Positions 1 to 7,773 of a stretch of DNA of 64,000 nucleotides are shown here, piece by piece. Source of the stretch: Marinobacter halophilus (GTDB lineage: Bacteria; Pseudomonadota; Gammaproteobacteria; Pseudomonadales; Oleiphilaceae); assembly GCF_003007685.1 (NCBI RefSeq), contig NZ_PXNN01000013.1:310001-374000 (forward strand), read 5' to 3'. The position numbers were made by a program, and so were the translations under genes. Below the pieces are notes generated by a model that saw nothing but the letters and a program-made list of their open reading frames with translations, was not told the origin of the DNA and ran no database searches. Positions within the stretch are counted from its first letter, which is position 1. Each line of letters opens with the position of its first letter.

Positions 1-1
1 C

Positions 2-352
2 ATTCTTCGGCTTCCGGACCTGCCCACCCGAATGCACGCCTCCACCAAGGCTGGTGCCATGGGCGCCATGATGACGATGGCCGGCGTGGCCATGCACTTC
101 GGCGATGTGGTGGTGTTCACCCGGGCATTTGCCATCGTGATCTTTATTCTGATCACCGCCCCCATCGCAGCCCATGTGATTGGCAGGGCCGGCTATTTTC
201 TCGGCACACCTCTATGGGAAGGCACGGTAAAGGATGAATTAAAAGACAACTACGATGAAAAAACCCACAGTCTGTACAGCGGTTTTGAACCCGCTCCCGA
301 AAGCGTAATCCCACCCACGCACAAGAAGCGTGACGAGGATGACGAGATTTGA
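2..352 (+). CDS. mnhG: Na+/H+ antiporter subunit G (MnhG/PhaG-like), 3' part
   Basis: This is the C-terminal part of a small membrane subunit of a multisubunit Na+(K+)/H+ antiporter; the gene starts before the window. The frame is open from base 2 and reads LPDLPTRMHASTKAG, the family signature (LPDxxTRxHAxTKA) that joins two membrane segments. Two hydrophobic stretches follow, about residues 20-60 of the visible part, ending in a charged tail rich in Glu, Asp and Lys. The ATG at 32 lies inside the signature and is not the true start. In this family the gene is usually last in the mnhABCDEFG cluster, so the rest of the antiporter should lie upstream. The family call is firm; ion specificity cannot be judged. 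Confidence 0.85.
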   Translation: MLRLPDLPTRMHASTKAGAMGAMMTMAGVAMHFGDVVVFTRAFAIVIFILITAPIAAHVIGRAGYFLGTPLWEGTVKDELKDNYDEKTHSLYSGFEPAPESVIPPTHKKRDEDDEI

Positions 353-398
353 ATCGATAAAAACAACCATTCAAAACGACGTCGAAGAGGTGTAAACC

Positions 399-2045
399 AT
401 GGCACAAACCCGCATTCTCCCAGCGGCCGATAACGCGCACCAATACCCCCTTCTGATCAAACAGCTCCTGCTGTCTGGGCCCCGCTACAACCCGAACCAG
501 GAAATCGTCTATTCCAACCGCAGCAAGTACACCTACACCGATCTGGTGGATCGCATCCATCGGCTGGCCAATGCCCTGACCGACGCCGGCGTGAAAGCCG
601 GAGATACGGTTGCGGTGATGGATTGGGACACCCCGCGCTACCTGGAGTGTTTCTTTGCGATTCCGATGATTGGCGCCATTCTGCACACCGTTAACGTGCG
701 GCTGTCGCCGGAGCAGATTGTTTACACCATGAACCACGCCGAGGACGACGTTGTGCTGGTGCACGACGACTTTCTGCCGATCATCGAAGGCGTCAAAGAC
801 GAGATCAAGACCGTCAAGACCTGGATCCAGCTGACCGACAACGACACCGCAAAAGCGACGTCGGTTGATACTATCGGCGACTACGAAGCCTTGCTGGCGA
901 ACGCCAACAACCAGTTCGATTTCCCGGACTTTGACGAGAACAGCATTGCGACCACTTTCTACACCACCGGAACCACCGGCAATCCGAAAGGCGTGTACTT
1001 CAGCCACCGGCAGCTGGTGCTGCACACTCTGGTGATGACCGGCACCGTTGCCTCGTTTGATGAGATGCCGTTGCTACGCTCCTCCTCGGTGTACATGCCG
1101 CTGACGCCGATGTTCCACGTCCACGCCTGGGGCGTGCCCTATGCGGCCACTATGATGGGCATCAAGCAGGTTTACCCCGGCCGCTATGAGCCTGAAATGC
1201 TGGTCGACCTGTTAAAAGAGCACAAAGTTACTTTCTCGCACTGCGTACCCACCATCATGCAGATGATGATGGCCACCGAATCCATCAAAACCGCCGACCT
1301 GAACAACTGGCACGTACTGATTGGTGGTAGCGCCCTGACCAAGGGCCTTTGTGACGCCGGAGCCAGGCTCGGTATCAAGATGTACACCGCCTATGGCATG
1401 TCTGAAACCTGCCCGCTGCTGAGCGCCTCTCACCTCAAGCCCGAGGATATGGAGCTGCCGCTGGAGCAGCAGACCGCCATCCGGGTAAAAACCGGCATTG
1501 CCGCGCCGCTGGTCGAGCTGGAAATTATCGATCCCGATGGCAACCCGGTGCCCCATGACGGCGAAGCCAAGGGCGAAGTGGTTGCGCGCGCACCCTGGCT
1601 GACCCAGAGCTACTTCAAGGAGCCCCAGAAAGGCGAGGAGCTGTGGCAAGGCGGCTGGCTGCATACCGGCGACGTCGCCTCTATGGAGCCGAACAACACC
1701 CTGACCATCAAGGACCGCATCAAAGATGTGATCAAGACCGGTGGTGAGTGGCTGTCGTCGCTGGATCTGGAAAACCTGATCAGCCAGCACCCGGCCGTCG
1801 CCGGTGCTGCCGTGGTCGGTGTGCCAGATGAAAAATGGGGGGAACGGCCCTACGCCCTGGTCACCCTGAAGCCGGGCGAAGACGTGTCGCTGAAGGACAT
1901 CCAGCAGCACCTGAGCAAGTTCGTCGAGAGTGGCGACATCAACAAGTGGGCCATTCCTGAACAAATCGACTTTGTTGAGGACATTCCGAAGACCAGTGTT
2001 GGCAAGATCAACAAGAAGCTGATTCGGGATCAGTTGAAAGACTGA
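399..2045 (+). CDS. AlkK-like fatty-acid--CoA ligase (AMP-binding family)
   Basis: ATP-dependent acyl-CoA synthetase of the ANL superfamily, which activates a free fatty acid to acyl-AMP and then acyl-CoA for beta-oxidation. It shows the P-loop YTTGTTGNPKG near residues 188-198, the GMSETCP motif near 330, GWLHTGD near 418 with the hinge KDRIKDVIKTGGEW, and the C-terminal catalytic Lys in TSVGKINKK near 534. The length of 548 residues and overall layout match medium-chain AlkK-type enzymes, so medium-chain acids are a reasonable but unproven substrate. The start has GAAGAGGTG just upstream. It stands alone, followed by a strong terminator, and is convergent with dadA. Chain length specificity is inferred only from family resemblance. 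Confidence 0.9.
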   Translation: MAQTRILPAADNAHQYPLLIKQLLLSGPRYNPNQEIVYSNRSKYTYTDLVDRIHRLANALTDAGVKAGDTVAVMDWDTPRYLECFFAIPMIGAILHTVNVRLSPEQIVYTMNHAEDDVVLVHDDFLPIIEGVKDEIKTVKTWIQLTDNDTAKATSVDTIGDYEALLANANNQFDFPDFDENSIATTFYTTGTTGNPKGVYFSHRQLVLHTLVMTGTVASFDEMPLLRSSSVYMPLTPMFHVHAWGVPYAATMMGIKQVYPGRYEPEMLVDLLKEHKVTFSHCVPTIMQMMMATESIKTADLNNWHVLIGGSALTKGLCDAGARLGIKMYTAYGMSETCPLLSASHLKPEDMELPLEQQTAIRVKTGIAAPLVELEIIDPDGNPVPHDGEAKGEVVARAPWLTQSYFKEPQKGEELWQGGWLHTGDVASMEPNNTLTIKDRIKDVIKTGGEWLSSLDLENLISQHPAVAGAAVVGVPDEKWGERPYALVTLKPGEDVSLKDIQQHLSKFVESGDINKWAIPEQIDFVEDIPKTSVGKINKKLIRDQLKD

Positions 2046-2058
2046 TTGTTGAAACAAA

Positions 2059-2092
2059 AAACCGGCGGCTGTGTCCAGTCGCCGGTTTTTTT
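2059..2092. terminator. Rho-independent terminator between the ligase and dadA
   Basis: A GC-rich stem (ACCGGCG at 2061-2067 pairing with CGCCGGT at 2080-2086) is followed by a run of seven T and preceded by an A run, so it can work in both directions between the convergent ligase and dadA genes. Confidence 0.9.
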
Positions 2093-2103
2093 ATGGCCAG
2101 GCA

Positions 2104-3357
2104 TTAAAGCCCCGAGAAGGTAAAATCCACATCTGGGCGACGTCCGTCAACAATGTCGGCCAGCGCCGCCGCCGAGCCGCAGGAGTGAGTCCAACCCAAG
2201 GTGCCGTGCCCGGTATTCAGGTACAGATTGGTGAAATGGCTTTTACCGATATACGGCACATTAGACGGGGTGGTCGGCCGCAACCCGGTCCAGAACTCTG
2301 CCTGGTCCCACTGGCCGGCTTCGGGCATGACTTCGGCCGCTCTGCGAACGATTGCCCGGCAACGGGTATAGTTCAGATCACGACTGTACCCGTTCAACTC
2401 GGCGGTTCCCGCCACGCGTATCCGGTCGCCCAACCGTGAGTAGACTAGTTTGTATTCGTCGTCGGTCAGGCTGACGTTAAACGCGGCGTCCTGATTTTTA
2501 ACCGGCACGGTAATCGAATAGCCCTTGGCCGGGTAGATGTTCAGGAACAGTCCGATCCTGCGAGCCAGAATGGCGCTGAAGCTGCCCAGACTCAGCACAT
2601 AACTGTCGGCGCGCAGGGTTTGATGCTTGCCTGCCCTGAGCACCTGGACACCCAGAATACGGTCTCCGGCACGGTCGAAGTCCAGCACGTCGGTGCCGTA
2701 CAGAAAGGTTACACCCGCCTGTTCACAACGGTGTGCGAGTGCTTGCGTAAACATTCTGGCATCGCCGCTCTCGTCATCGGCGGTGAAGGTCGCGCCGGCG
2801 ATACGGCGGCGTATCGGCGTCAGAGCCGGCTCCAGTTGCACGGCGCGCTCGGCATCGATCACCTGCCGGTCACAGCCCTGGTCTCGCATAATGCGGGCAG
2901 GTTCCAAAGCGGCATCAAACTCAGCCGGGTTGGTGTAAAAATGCAGAATGCCCTTCTCAAGATGGTCATAGTCAAGATTGGCCTCCTGACGCAGTGCCTG
3001 CAGGCGCGACCGGCTGTAGGTGCCCAGATTGACCATCTGCCGGATGTTATGGGCGGCCTTGGCAGAGGTGCATTGCGCCAGAAACGACAGTGCCCAGCGC
3101 CACTGGTAAGGATCCAGGCGCGGGCGAAACAGAAGGGGAGCATCCTGCTGAAACAGCCACTTCAGGACTTTCAGTGGCGCGGAAGGGTTAGCCCAGGGCT
3201 CCGCGTGGGAGACTGAAATCTGGCCACCGTTGGCATAACTGGTTTCGAGGCCCGACAGACTTTGACGGTCGACCACCGTCACCTGATGCCCCTGCGCCTG
3301 AAGATACCAGGCCGTAGTAACGCCAACGACCCCGGCTCCCAGTACCACTACATGCAT
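2104..3357 (-). CDS. dadA: D-amino acid dehydrogenase, small subunit (DadA family)
   Basis: FAD-dependent oxidase of the DAO family that oxidatively deaminates D-amino acids and passes electrons to the respiratory chain. The N-terminus carries the dinucleotide-binding motif VVVLGAGVVGVTTAWYL, followed by the conserved ETSYANGGQIS segment, and the C-terminal GLRPTTPSNVPYIG and NLYLNTGHGTLGWT blocks typical of DadA. The length of 417 residues is close to the usual 430. GGGGAG sits about nine bases before the ATG. No alanine racemase gene (dadX), which often accompanies dadA, is adjacent, so the D-amino acids may come from peptidoglycan turnover or the medium. The D-aminoacylase-like gene at 57.7-59.5 kb could supply substrate, but that link is speculation. 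Confidence 0.85.
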   Translation of the reverse strand: MHVVVLGAGVVGVTTAWYLQAQGHQVTVVDRQSLSGLETSYANGGQISVSHAEPWANPSAPLKVLKWLFQQDAPLLFRPRLDPYQWRWALSFLAQCTSAKAAHNIRQMVNLGTYSRSRLQALRQEANLDYDHLEKGILHFYTNPAEFDAALEPARIMRDQGCDRQVIDAERAVQLEPALTPIRRRIAGATFTADDESGDARMFTQALAHRCEQAGVTFLYGTDVLDFDRAGDRILGVQVLRAGKHQTLRADSYVLSLGSFSAILARRIGLFLNIYPAKGYSITVPVKNQDAAFNVSLTDDEYKLVYSRLGDRIRVAGTAELNGYSRDLNYTRCRAIVRRAAEVMPEAGQWDQAEFWTGLRPTTPSNVPYIGKSHFTNLYLNTGHGTLGWTHSCGSAAALADIVDGRRPDVDFTFSGL

Positions 3358-3393
3358 GCCTGACTCCCCTCGAGAATAGTCTTTGACGGAGCT

Positions 3394-3756
3394 TCAGCCG
3401 CCTGATCGTTTGACCGTCCAGCCTTTTTGCTGAAGCAGGGGCACAAGAATATCCCTCTGATCGCCCTGAATCTCCACCACGCCGTCTTTTACCGTACCAC
3501 CTGTGCCACATTTGGCTTTTAACACTTTGGCGTAGGCCTTCAGTTCTTTGTCATCCAGAGGGACACCGGTAATCAAGGTGACGCCTTTGCCTTTGCGGCC
3601 CTTGGTTTCCCGACTGACGCGCACCACACCATCCCCGGAAGGCCGAGACGCTTGCCCACAGGTGCAGTCACTCACCGGGTTTCGGCACTCCGGACACATG
3701 CGGCCCTGCTCTGTCGAAAACACCAGTCCACCTTCTCGTTTTCTCATACCCATCAA
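3394..3756 (-). CDS. yciH: SUI1/eIF1-like translation protein (YciH family)
   Basis: Small protein with the eIF1/SUI1 fold. The N-terminus has a Cys-rich segment CPECRNPVSDCTCG near residues 20-33, possibly metal binding, then the SUI1 core including RKGKGVTLITG, KCGTGGTVKDGVVEIQGDQR and a basic C-terminus. The GTGG(T/S)VK loop is the family signature that contacts the ribosomal P site in eukaryotic eIF1; the bacterial YciH has been linked to translation start fidelity and stress. At 120 residues it is near the usual 108. The first Met is used here; the Met at residue 4 is an alternative. It lies just downstream of a DUF4136 lipoprotein on the same strand, separated by 18 bases. Confidence 0.85.
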   Translation of the reverse strand: MMGMRKREGGLVFSTEQGRMCPECRNPVSDCTCGQASRPSGDGVVRVSRETKGRKGKGVTLITGVPLDDKELKAYAKVLKAKCGTGGTVKDGVVEIQGDQRDILVPLLQQKGWTVKRSGG

Positions 3757-3774
3757 CTCAATCCTGTCTGCTGA

Positions 3775-4302
3775 TCAGTTCAGGCCCGGAGGGTATTTGG
3801 AAAACATTTCGGCGACAACCTCGTCAATCAGCTTGCGACGTGTTTCCGGAGACTGGCTTTCATTGAGATAACGGCGGCTGGCCGAACGCCAGATCACCTC
3901 GGAATTCCTGCGGTCCGCCAGCTCGATCACCAGCTTACCCTCGGTGATCTCTCTGACCGGTGGCGGAGCAGATACGCCCCAACCAAAATTGCCGCGACCA
4001 AAACCGAAGCCAAGCCCCACGCCCACTTGCTCGAGCCGTTCTTCCGGCACAATCTGCCAGCTGATCAACAGGTCCGCCTCAGTGTCCACCACCTGCCTCA
4101 TAGCTTTCCGGCTGAGCTCCCGCTCAATCGCCGTGCGCACCCTGGCATCGTCCAGTGAGGTGATACCGCTGTTTTTCTGCGAAGGCGCATAGGCCCAGCT
4201 GGTGTAATTGCCAAAGACCGTCGCCGAGTTGTAGTCGGTCATCACGTTACTGGCACACCCTGCCAGCAGGGTTACCATGGCAGCAATAAACAGAACACGC
4301 AT
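3775..4302 (-). CDS. DUF4136 lipoprotein
   Basis: Predicted outer-membrane or inner-membrane lipoprotein of the DUF4136 family; no biochemical role is established for the family. The start chosen at 4302 gives a lipoprotein signal peptide with lipobox LLAGC (Cys about residue 16) and has GGGAG eight bases upstream; the longer open frame would hide the signal. The body contains the family-typical early YxxFxxYxxWAYAP-like block (ATVFGNYTSWAYAP), a Gly/Phe-rich patch (GVGLGFGFGRGNFGWG) and a C-terminal EGKLVIELADRRNSEVIWRS segment. The gene runs toward yciH and follows yigZ on the same strand with a 73-base gap. Confidence 0.8.
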   Translation of the reverse strand: MRVLFIAAMVTLLAGCASNVMTDYNSATVFGNYTSWAYAPSQKNSGITSLDDARVRTAIERELSRKAMRQVVDTEADLLISWQIVPEERLEQVGVGLGFGFGRGNFGWGVSAPPPVREITEGKLVIELADRRNSEVIWRSASRRYLNESQSPETRRKLIDEVVAEMFSKYPPGLN

Positions 4303-4375
4303 AAGCTTTCTCCCGCAATGGAGGTTCTTGTTTGTAGTATACGCCCAGCGATGATGGTTCGGTTCGCCAGGCTGG

Positions 4376-4981
4376 TCAGGTTTCAAAACGGTAATCCAGC
4401 TTCTGGGCCTCGCAAAACGCGGCAAATTCACTCTGCCTGATGACCGGCAGAGAAACCAGCGCGCTTACCCGGGTACTGTAGTCAATCGCCTCAATGTTGC
4501 CTTCGTGCCCTTCACACCAATGCCTCAGGGGTTGTTCATCGGCAAAACCCAACCCCACCTGAGCCTGCACTCGCGCCTGTTGAACCACTCGCCCAACCTC
4601 TGAAAGTACACTCTCGGCCGCACCGGCATAAGCACGCACCAAGCCCCCCGCGCCCAGTTTGATACCACCAAAATAACGGATCACGATCACCAGCACATCG
4701 CCCATATCTTTGTGCTGAATGACATTCAGAATGGGCTTACCAGCCGTGCCTGACGGCTCACCATCGTCATTCATCGCCGCCTCTGCCGCCGAACCCGGGC
4801 GGCCGATCTGGTAGCCCCAGCAAACATGCCGGGCATCCGGGTAGTCCTGATGCGCTGAGGCAACACGCTCCCGCACTTCGTCGCGGGTGCTGACCGGATA
4901 CACCCGGGCAATAAAACGGCTTTTTTTCACTTCCGTTTCACGCTCAAGGTATCCTGATGGTACCGGGTAATCTTTGCTCAT
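4376..4981 (-). CDS. yigZ: YigZ/IMPACT family protein (UPF0029 plus DUF1949)
   Basis: Homologue of E. coli YigZ, a two-domain protein related to eukaryotic IMPACT. The UPF0029 domain shows the hallmark run DDGEPSGTAGKPIL near residues 72-85 and VIVIRYFGGIKLGAGGL near 98-114; a ferredoxin-like DUF1949 domain follows. The start at 4981 gives MSKDYPVP and 201 residues, the usual length; the longer open frame adds an unrelated hydrophobic stretch. Function is unclear in bacteria; nucleic acid or ribosome binding has been suggested from structure. Its start codon is only ten bases from that of the divergent small gene at 4992, so the two genes share almost no intergenic DNA. Confidence 0.88.
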   Translation of the reverse strand: MSKDYPVPSGYLERETEVKKSRFIARVYPVSTRDEVRERVASAHQDYPDARHVCWGYQIGRPGSAAEAAMNDDGEPSGTAGKPILNVIQHKDMGDVLVIVIRYFGGIKLGAGGLVRAYAGAAESVLSEVGRVVQQARVQAQVGLGFADEQPLRHWCEGHEGNIEAIDYSTRVSALVSLPVIRQSEFAAFCEAQKLDYRFET

Positions 4982-4991
4982 GAGGCAACCT

Positions 4992-5207
4992 ATGACATCC
5001 GACGACAGTAATAGCAGCCAGCCGGGCACCGCCAGACCGGCAAAAATCCGCAAGGCCGCCTGCGGTATTCGTTACGATGAAGACGAATTACAGGAAGGTA
5101 TCGACTTTTCATCGGCCGTTCACCTGAAACCCGATGACGATGAGGCCAAGCAAGCTCCGGCAACACCGCCAGCGAAGAGTAAGTCAGCCCCCAAAAAAAA
5201 TCGGTAG
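4992..5207 (+). CDS. small charged hypothetical protein
   Basis: Unrecognised protein of 71 residues. The first 25 are polar (Ser, Thr, Pro, Ala), then a segment AACGIRYDEDELQEGIDF looks folded and conserved-like, and the C-terminal third is an Ala/Pro/Lys-rich tail ending in a basic patch. The ATG at 4992 was chosen because ATGAGGCAACCT provides a GAGG ribosome site; an in-frame ATG at 4974 lacks one and would overlap yigZ. No signal peptide or membrane segment. Its last 24 bases overlap the 3' end of the opposite-strand histidine kinase gene. Coding is likely but not certain. Confidence 0.6.
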   Translation: MTSDDSNSSQPGTARPAKIRKAACGIRYDEDELQEGIDFSSAVHLKPDDDEAKQAPATPPAKSKSAPKKNR

Positions 5208-6500
5208 CTGGATCGTTACCTGCAAGCCGCCATCCGGCCGATTGTGTGCCGCGATGGTGCCATCGTGCGCACCAATAATGTCCCGGGCGATAGCCAGGCC
5301 AAGACCCCAGCCTGTCCCGCCCCGGGACTTGTCCGCACGGAAGAACGGCTCAAACAAATGTGGCAACAGGTCATCCGGCGCACCCGGGCCATCATCCGCA
5401 ATGGCCACCTCGATACGTCCCTGCACTACCACCAAAGACACGTTGATAGACTTACCCGGTGGCGTGTGGTCAAGAGCGTTCTGCAACACGTTATCAAAGG
5501 CGCGCTGCAACAGCCCGGCATCGCCCAGCACTGACACCGCCTTGGTGTCATCACTTGCGATCAATGTACAGTCTACGCCCTGATGCTCGGCATAATCGGC
5601 CGCATCCCCCAGCACCCGGTTGATCATCGCCAGCGGCTTGACCGGTTCTCGCTCGATAGAGCCGCCGCTCTCCGAGACCCTATACAGGGTGAGAATCTGA
5701 CCGGTCATGGTTTCCAGCCGTTCATTCTGGCGCAAAATGCTGTCCATCAGGGCGACATCCGCACCGGCATCGCTGGCCAGCTCGATCGCCACTCGTTGTC
5801 GTGCCAGAGGCGTTCTCAAATCGTGGGAAATGTCCCGTAACAGGTGGTTTTGGCGGTCCAGCAGCTGGCACAGGCGATCCGTCATGGCGTTGAAAGCGGT
5901 GGCCAACTGCCCCACTTCGTCACGACGACCGGCAATCCGATTGGTCACCCGCAATCTGGTATCGCCCTCTGCAATGGCGCGGGCAGTCCCCTCCATATTA
6001 CGAAGCGGCCCGGACACCAGCCGGGCAATCCACCAACAGGCCAATGAAATCAGGATAAACGCCAACCCGAGCTCGACAAATCGGAAAAACCGGGGGTCCA
6101 GCCAACCGTCGCCCCCCATTCGGGGCCAGGCCACCAGCTGGTAGCCTTCATTCAGATCAATCACCGCCGGTTTGTTCGGGTACCAGCCGGACTGAATGCG
6201 TTCGCGAATGTTATGAGGCAGGCGATGCTCGCCCTGCTCTTTTTCAATCAGCATCAGGTGCAGTTCAAGCCGCTCACCCTCAGCTCGCAGGAACCGCCAC
6301 ACATCGCCCCGGCCTCGCTGTTCGCGCAGGGTCACCGCTTCACGGGCCAGCTCATGCAAGCCGACTTGGCGCTCGATGACCTGCCGTTCACGGTCCAGCA
6401 GAAAACGCGTAGCCAGGTTGCTGGCAATCACCGTCACCGCCATGGCCAGCCAGATCGACAAAAAGATGCGCCAGAACAGAGGGAACGTAAAACGCTTCAT
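5184..6500 (-). CDS. CpxA-like sensor histidine kinase
   Basis: Membrane sensor kinase of 438 residues. A first membrane segment spans about residues 9-28, a periplasmic sensor region of about 110 residues follows, a second membrane segment lies near 140-160, then a HAMP domain, a HisKA domain with the phospho-acceptor His226 in ISHDLRTPLAR, and an HATPase domain with the N box QRAFDNVLQNALDHTP, G1 DDGPG, and GTGWGLGLA. It is translationally coupled to the upstream regulator gene (ATGA overlap at 6497-6500). The divergent CpxP/Spy-like gene suggests a CpxA-type envelope stress sensor; E. coli CpxA has the same layout. The signal sensed is inferred. Confidence 0.85.
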   Translation of the reverse strand: MKRFTFPLFWRIFLSIWLAMAVTVIASNLATRFLLDRERQVIERQVGLHELAREAVTLREQRGRGDVWRFLRAEGERLELHLMLIEKEQGEHRLPHNIRERIQSGWYPNKPAVIDLNEGYQLVAWPRMGGDGWLDPRFFRFVELGLAFILISLACWWIARLVSGPLRNMEGTARAIAEGDTRLRVTNRIAGRRDEVGQLATAFNAMTDRLCQLLDRQNHLLRDISHDLRTPLARQRVAIELASDAGADVALMDSILRQNERLETMTGQILTLYRVSESGGSIEREPVKPLAMINRVLGDAADYAEHQGVDCTLIASDDTKAVSVLGDAGLLQRAFDNVLQNALDHTPPGKSINVSLVVVQGRIEVAIADDGPGAPDDLLPHLFEPFFRADKSRGGTGWGLGLAIARDIIGAHDGTIAAHNRPDGGLQVTIQLPIFFGG

Positions 6501-7186
6501 ACTGCGGGCACCCGGTAGCTGTAACCCAGCCCTCGTATAGTTTCAATTCTGGGCGGATCATCATTGCCCAGTTTTTTGCGCAGGTTACTGATGTGCATAT
6601 CCAGAGTGCGGTCGTAGGCTTCAAGCCTTCGGCCCAGCGCCCATTGCATCAAGTCGGTTTTACGAACGACACTGCCGGCGTGAGCCAGCAGCACCTGAAG
6701 CACCTCGTACTCGGTTGCAGTAAGTTCAAGGGGCACATTATTCTGATAGATTCGCCGTTGGCCCGGTTCAACCTGAAGGTCACCATAGGCGCGACTGCCT
6801 TCTACATCGGTTTTCTGATCCCAGGCAATCCGGCGCAACAACGCCTGCAGGCGAGCAACCAGTTCGCGGGGGTTACAGGGCTTGGGAATGTAATCGTCGG
6901 CCCCCACTTCAAAGCCGACAATCCGGTCGGTTTCATCACCGCGGGCAGTCAGCAGAATCACCGGCAGGTGTGTCTGGCTCCTGAGCTCTCGCAGTACATC
7001 CAGGCCGTTAATATCGGGCAGCATGATATCCAGAACCACGATGTCGCAATCCTGCCCCAATGCCAGCGCCAGACCATCCTGGCCATTGGCGGCTTCGCGC
7101 ACGGTAAATCCCTGGTTGGTCAGGTACCTGGCCAGCAGCTCCCTCAACTCGTCATCGTCCTCAACCAACAGTACCCGGTTCTGCAT
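6497..7186 (-). CDS. CpxR-like OmpR-family response regulator
   Basis: DNA-binding response regulator of 229 residues. The receiver domain has acidic pair EDD at residues 9-11, phospho-acceptor Asp53 in VVLDIMLPD, the conserved Thr in LLTARG and Lys in YIPKPCNPRE; the C-terminal winged helix carries LTATEYEVLQVLL and the recognition region RTLDMHISNLRKKLG. The start at 7186 (MQNRVLLVED) restores the standard receiver N-terminus; the longer open frame is not needed. It overlaps the kinase gene by four bases and is first in the operon. Together with the divergent periplasmic gene it makes a CpxRA/CpxP-type arrangement. Autoregulation through the direct repeat at 7260-7275 is likely but inferred. 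Confidence 0.9.
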   Translation of the reverse strand: MQNRVLLVEDDDELRELLARYLTNQGFTVREAANGQDGLALALGQDCDIVVLDIMLPDINGLDVLRELRSQTHLPVILLTARGDETDRIVGFEVGADDYIPKPCNPRELVARLQALLRRIAWDQKTDVEGSRAYGDLQVEPGQRRIYQNNVPLELTATEYEVLQVLLAHAGSVVRKTDLMQWALGRRLEAYDRTLDMHISNLRKKLGNDDPPRIETIRGLGYSYRVPAV

Positions 7187-7259
7187 AGTGTTCTCTCGTT
7201 CGTTGCCCGACGACAGTCTAACATGGCCAGTAACCCGTCCTGAGCCCGCGATTTTTTTC

Positions 7260-7275
7260 TTTACCGAACCTTTAC
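7260..7275. promoter_or_regulatory. TTTAC direct repeat, candidate CpxR-type box
   Basis: Two TTTAC units at 7260-7264 and 7271-7275 repeat with an 11-base period in the region between the regulator gene and the divergent Spy-like gene. On the other strand this reads GTAAA-N6-GTAAA, one base longer in the spacer than the E. coli CpxR consensus GTAAA-N5-GTAAA. Position and sequence fit a shared operator; binding is inferred. Confidence 0.5.
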
Positions 7276-7367
7276 AACACCCTGACACCATCTGACGCTG
7301 CCCGGGCTTACCATGGCAATCATCGAACAATGCCTGACAAGCAATACAACCCCATGAGGTAAAAACC

Positions 7368-7715
7368 ATGAAAGCAAAAGCATCTCTGTTAACCGCCGGC
7401 GTATTGATGGCGTCTCTGCTTGCCGCAAGCCCGGCCGTCCTGGCGGACCATCACGGCAAGAAGCACCACGCCAGCAAAGCGGACAGGCAGGAACTGTGTG
7501 AGAACATGCGTGAAGGTAAGGGCCACTATTACAGCGAAGAGCGCCGTGCCGAGATGGAGAAGCATCGCGCAGATATGGCAGCCCGCCTGCAACTGAACGA
7601 AGACCAACGTGAAATCTGGAAAGAAATTCACCAGGAGCGCCAGCAAAAGCACGAGGAGCGCATGGGTAAGTGGCAGCAGAAGATGGAAAAGCGTTGCGCT
7701 GACATGAGGGAGTGA
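7368..7715 (+). CDS. CpxP/Spy-like periplasmic LTXXQ protein
   Basis: Small periplasmic helical protein of 115 residues. A signal peptide covers about residues 1-26 with cleavage after VLADHH or AVLA. The mature part is strongly charged and His/Lys/Glu-rich, predicted all-helical, with RLQLNEDQREIWKEI near residue 68 matching the LTxxQ-type motif of the CpxP/Spy family, here as LNEDQ. Family members act as periplasmic chaperones or as feedback inhibitors of the sensor kinase. It is divergent from the CpxRA-like operon, as cpxP is in E. coli, and GAGGT precedes the ATG. Both Cys residues (in ELCENM and KRCADM) could form a disulphide. Whether it acts as CpxP or as Spy cannot be told. Confidence 0.75.
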   Translation: MKAKASLLTAGVLMASLLAASPAVLADHHGKKHHASKADRQELCENMREGKGHYYSEERRAEMEKHRADMAARLQLNEDQREIWKEIHQERQQKHEERMGKWQQKMEKRCADMRE

Positions 7716-7736
7716 TCACAAGCCGGGTTCTGTCGT

Positions 7737-7772
7737 ATGGTATGAGGACCGTTAACTGAGCCTTCATACCAT
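7737..7772. repeat. hairpin immediately upstream of the FemAB-like gene
   Basis: An inverted repeat (ATGGTATGAGG at 7737-7747, CCTTCATACCAT at 7761-7772) forms a stem of nine pairs plus two more after a one-base bulge, ending one base before the start codon at 7774. No T run follows, and it occupies the place of a ribosome site, which is otherwise not recognisable. It may be a weak terminator for the gene before it or a translation-controlling hairpin. Confidence 0.45.
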
Positions 7773-7773
7773 C

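Noticed and set aside
153-2057. two long minus-strand frames (290 and 281 codons) opposite the AlkK-like ligase
   Set aside because: They are antisense to a well-supported enzyme and show no motif or ribosome site.
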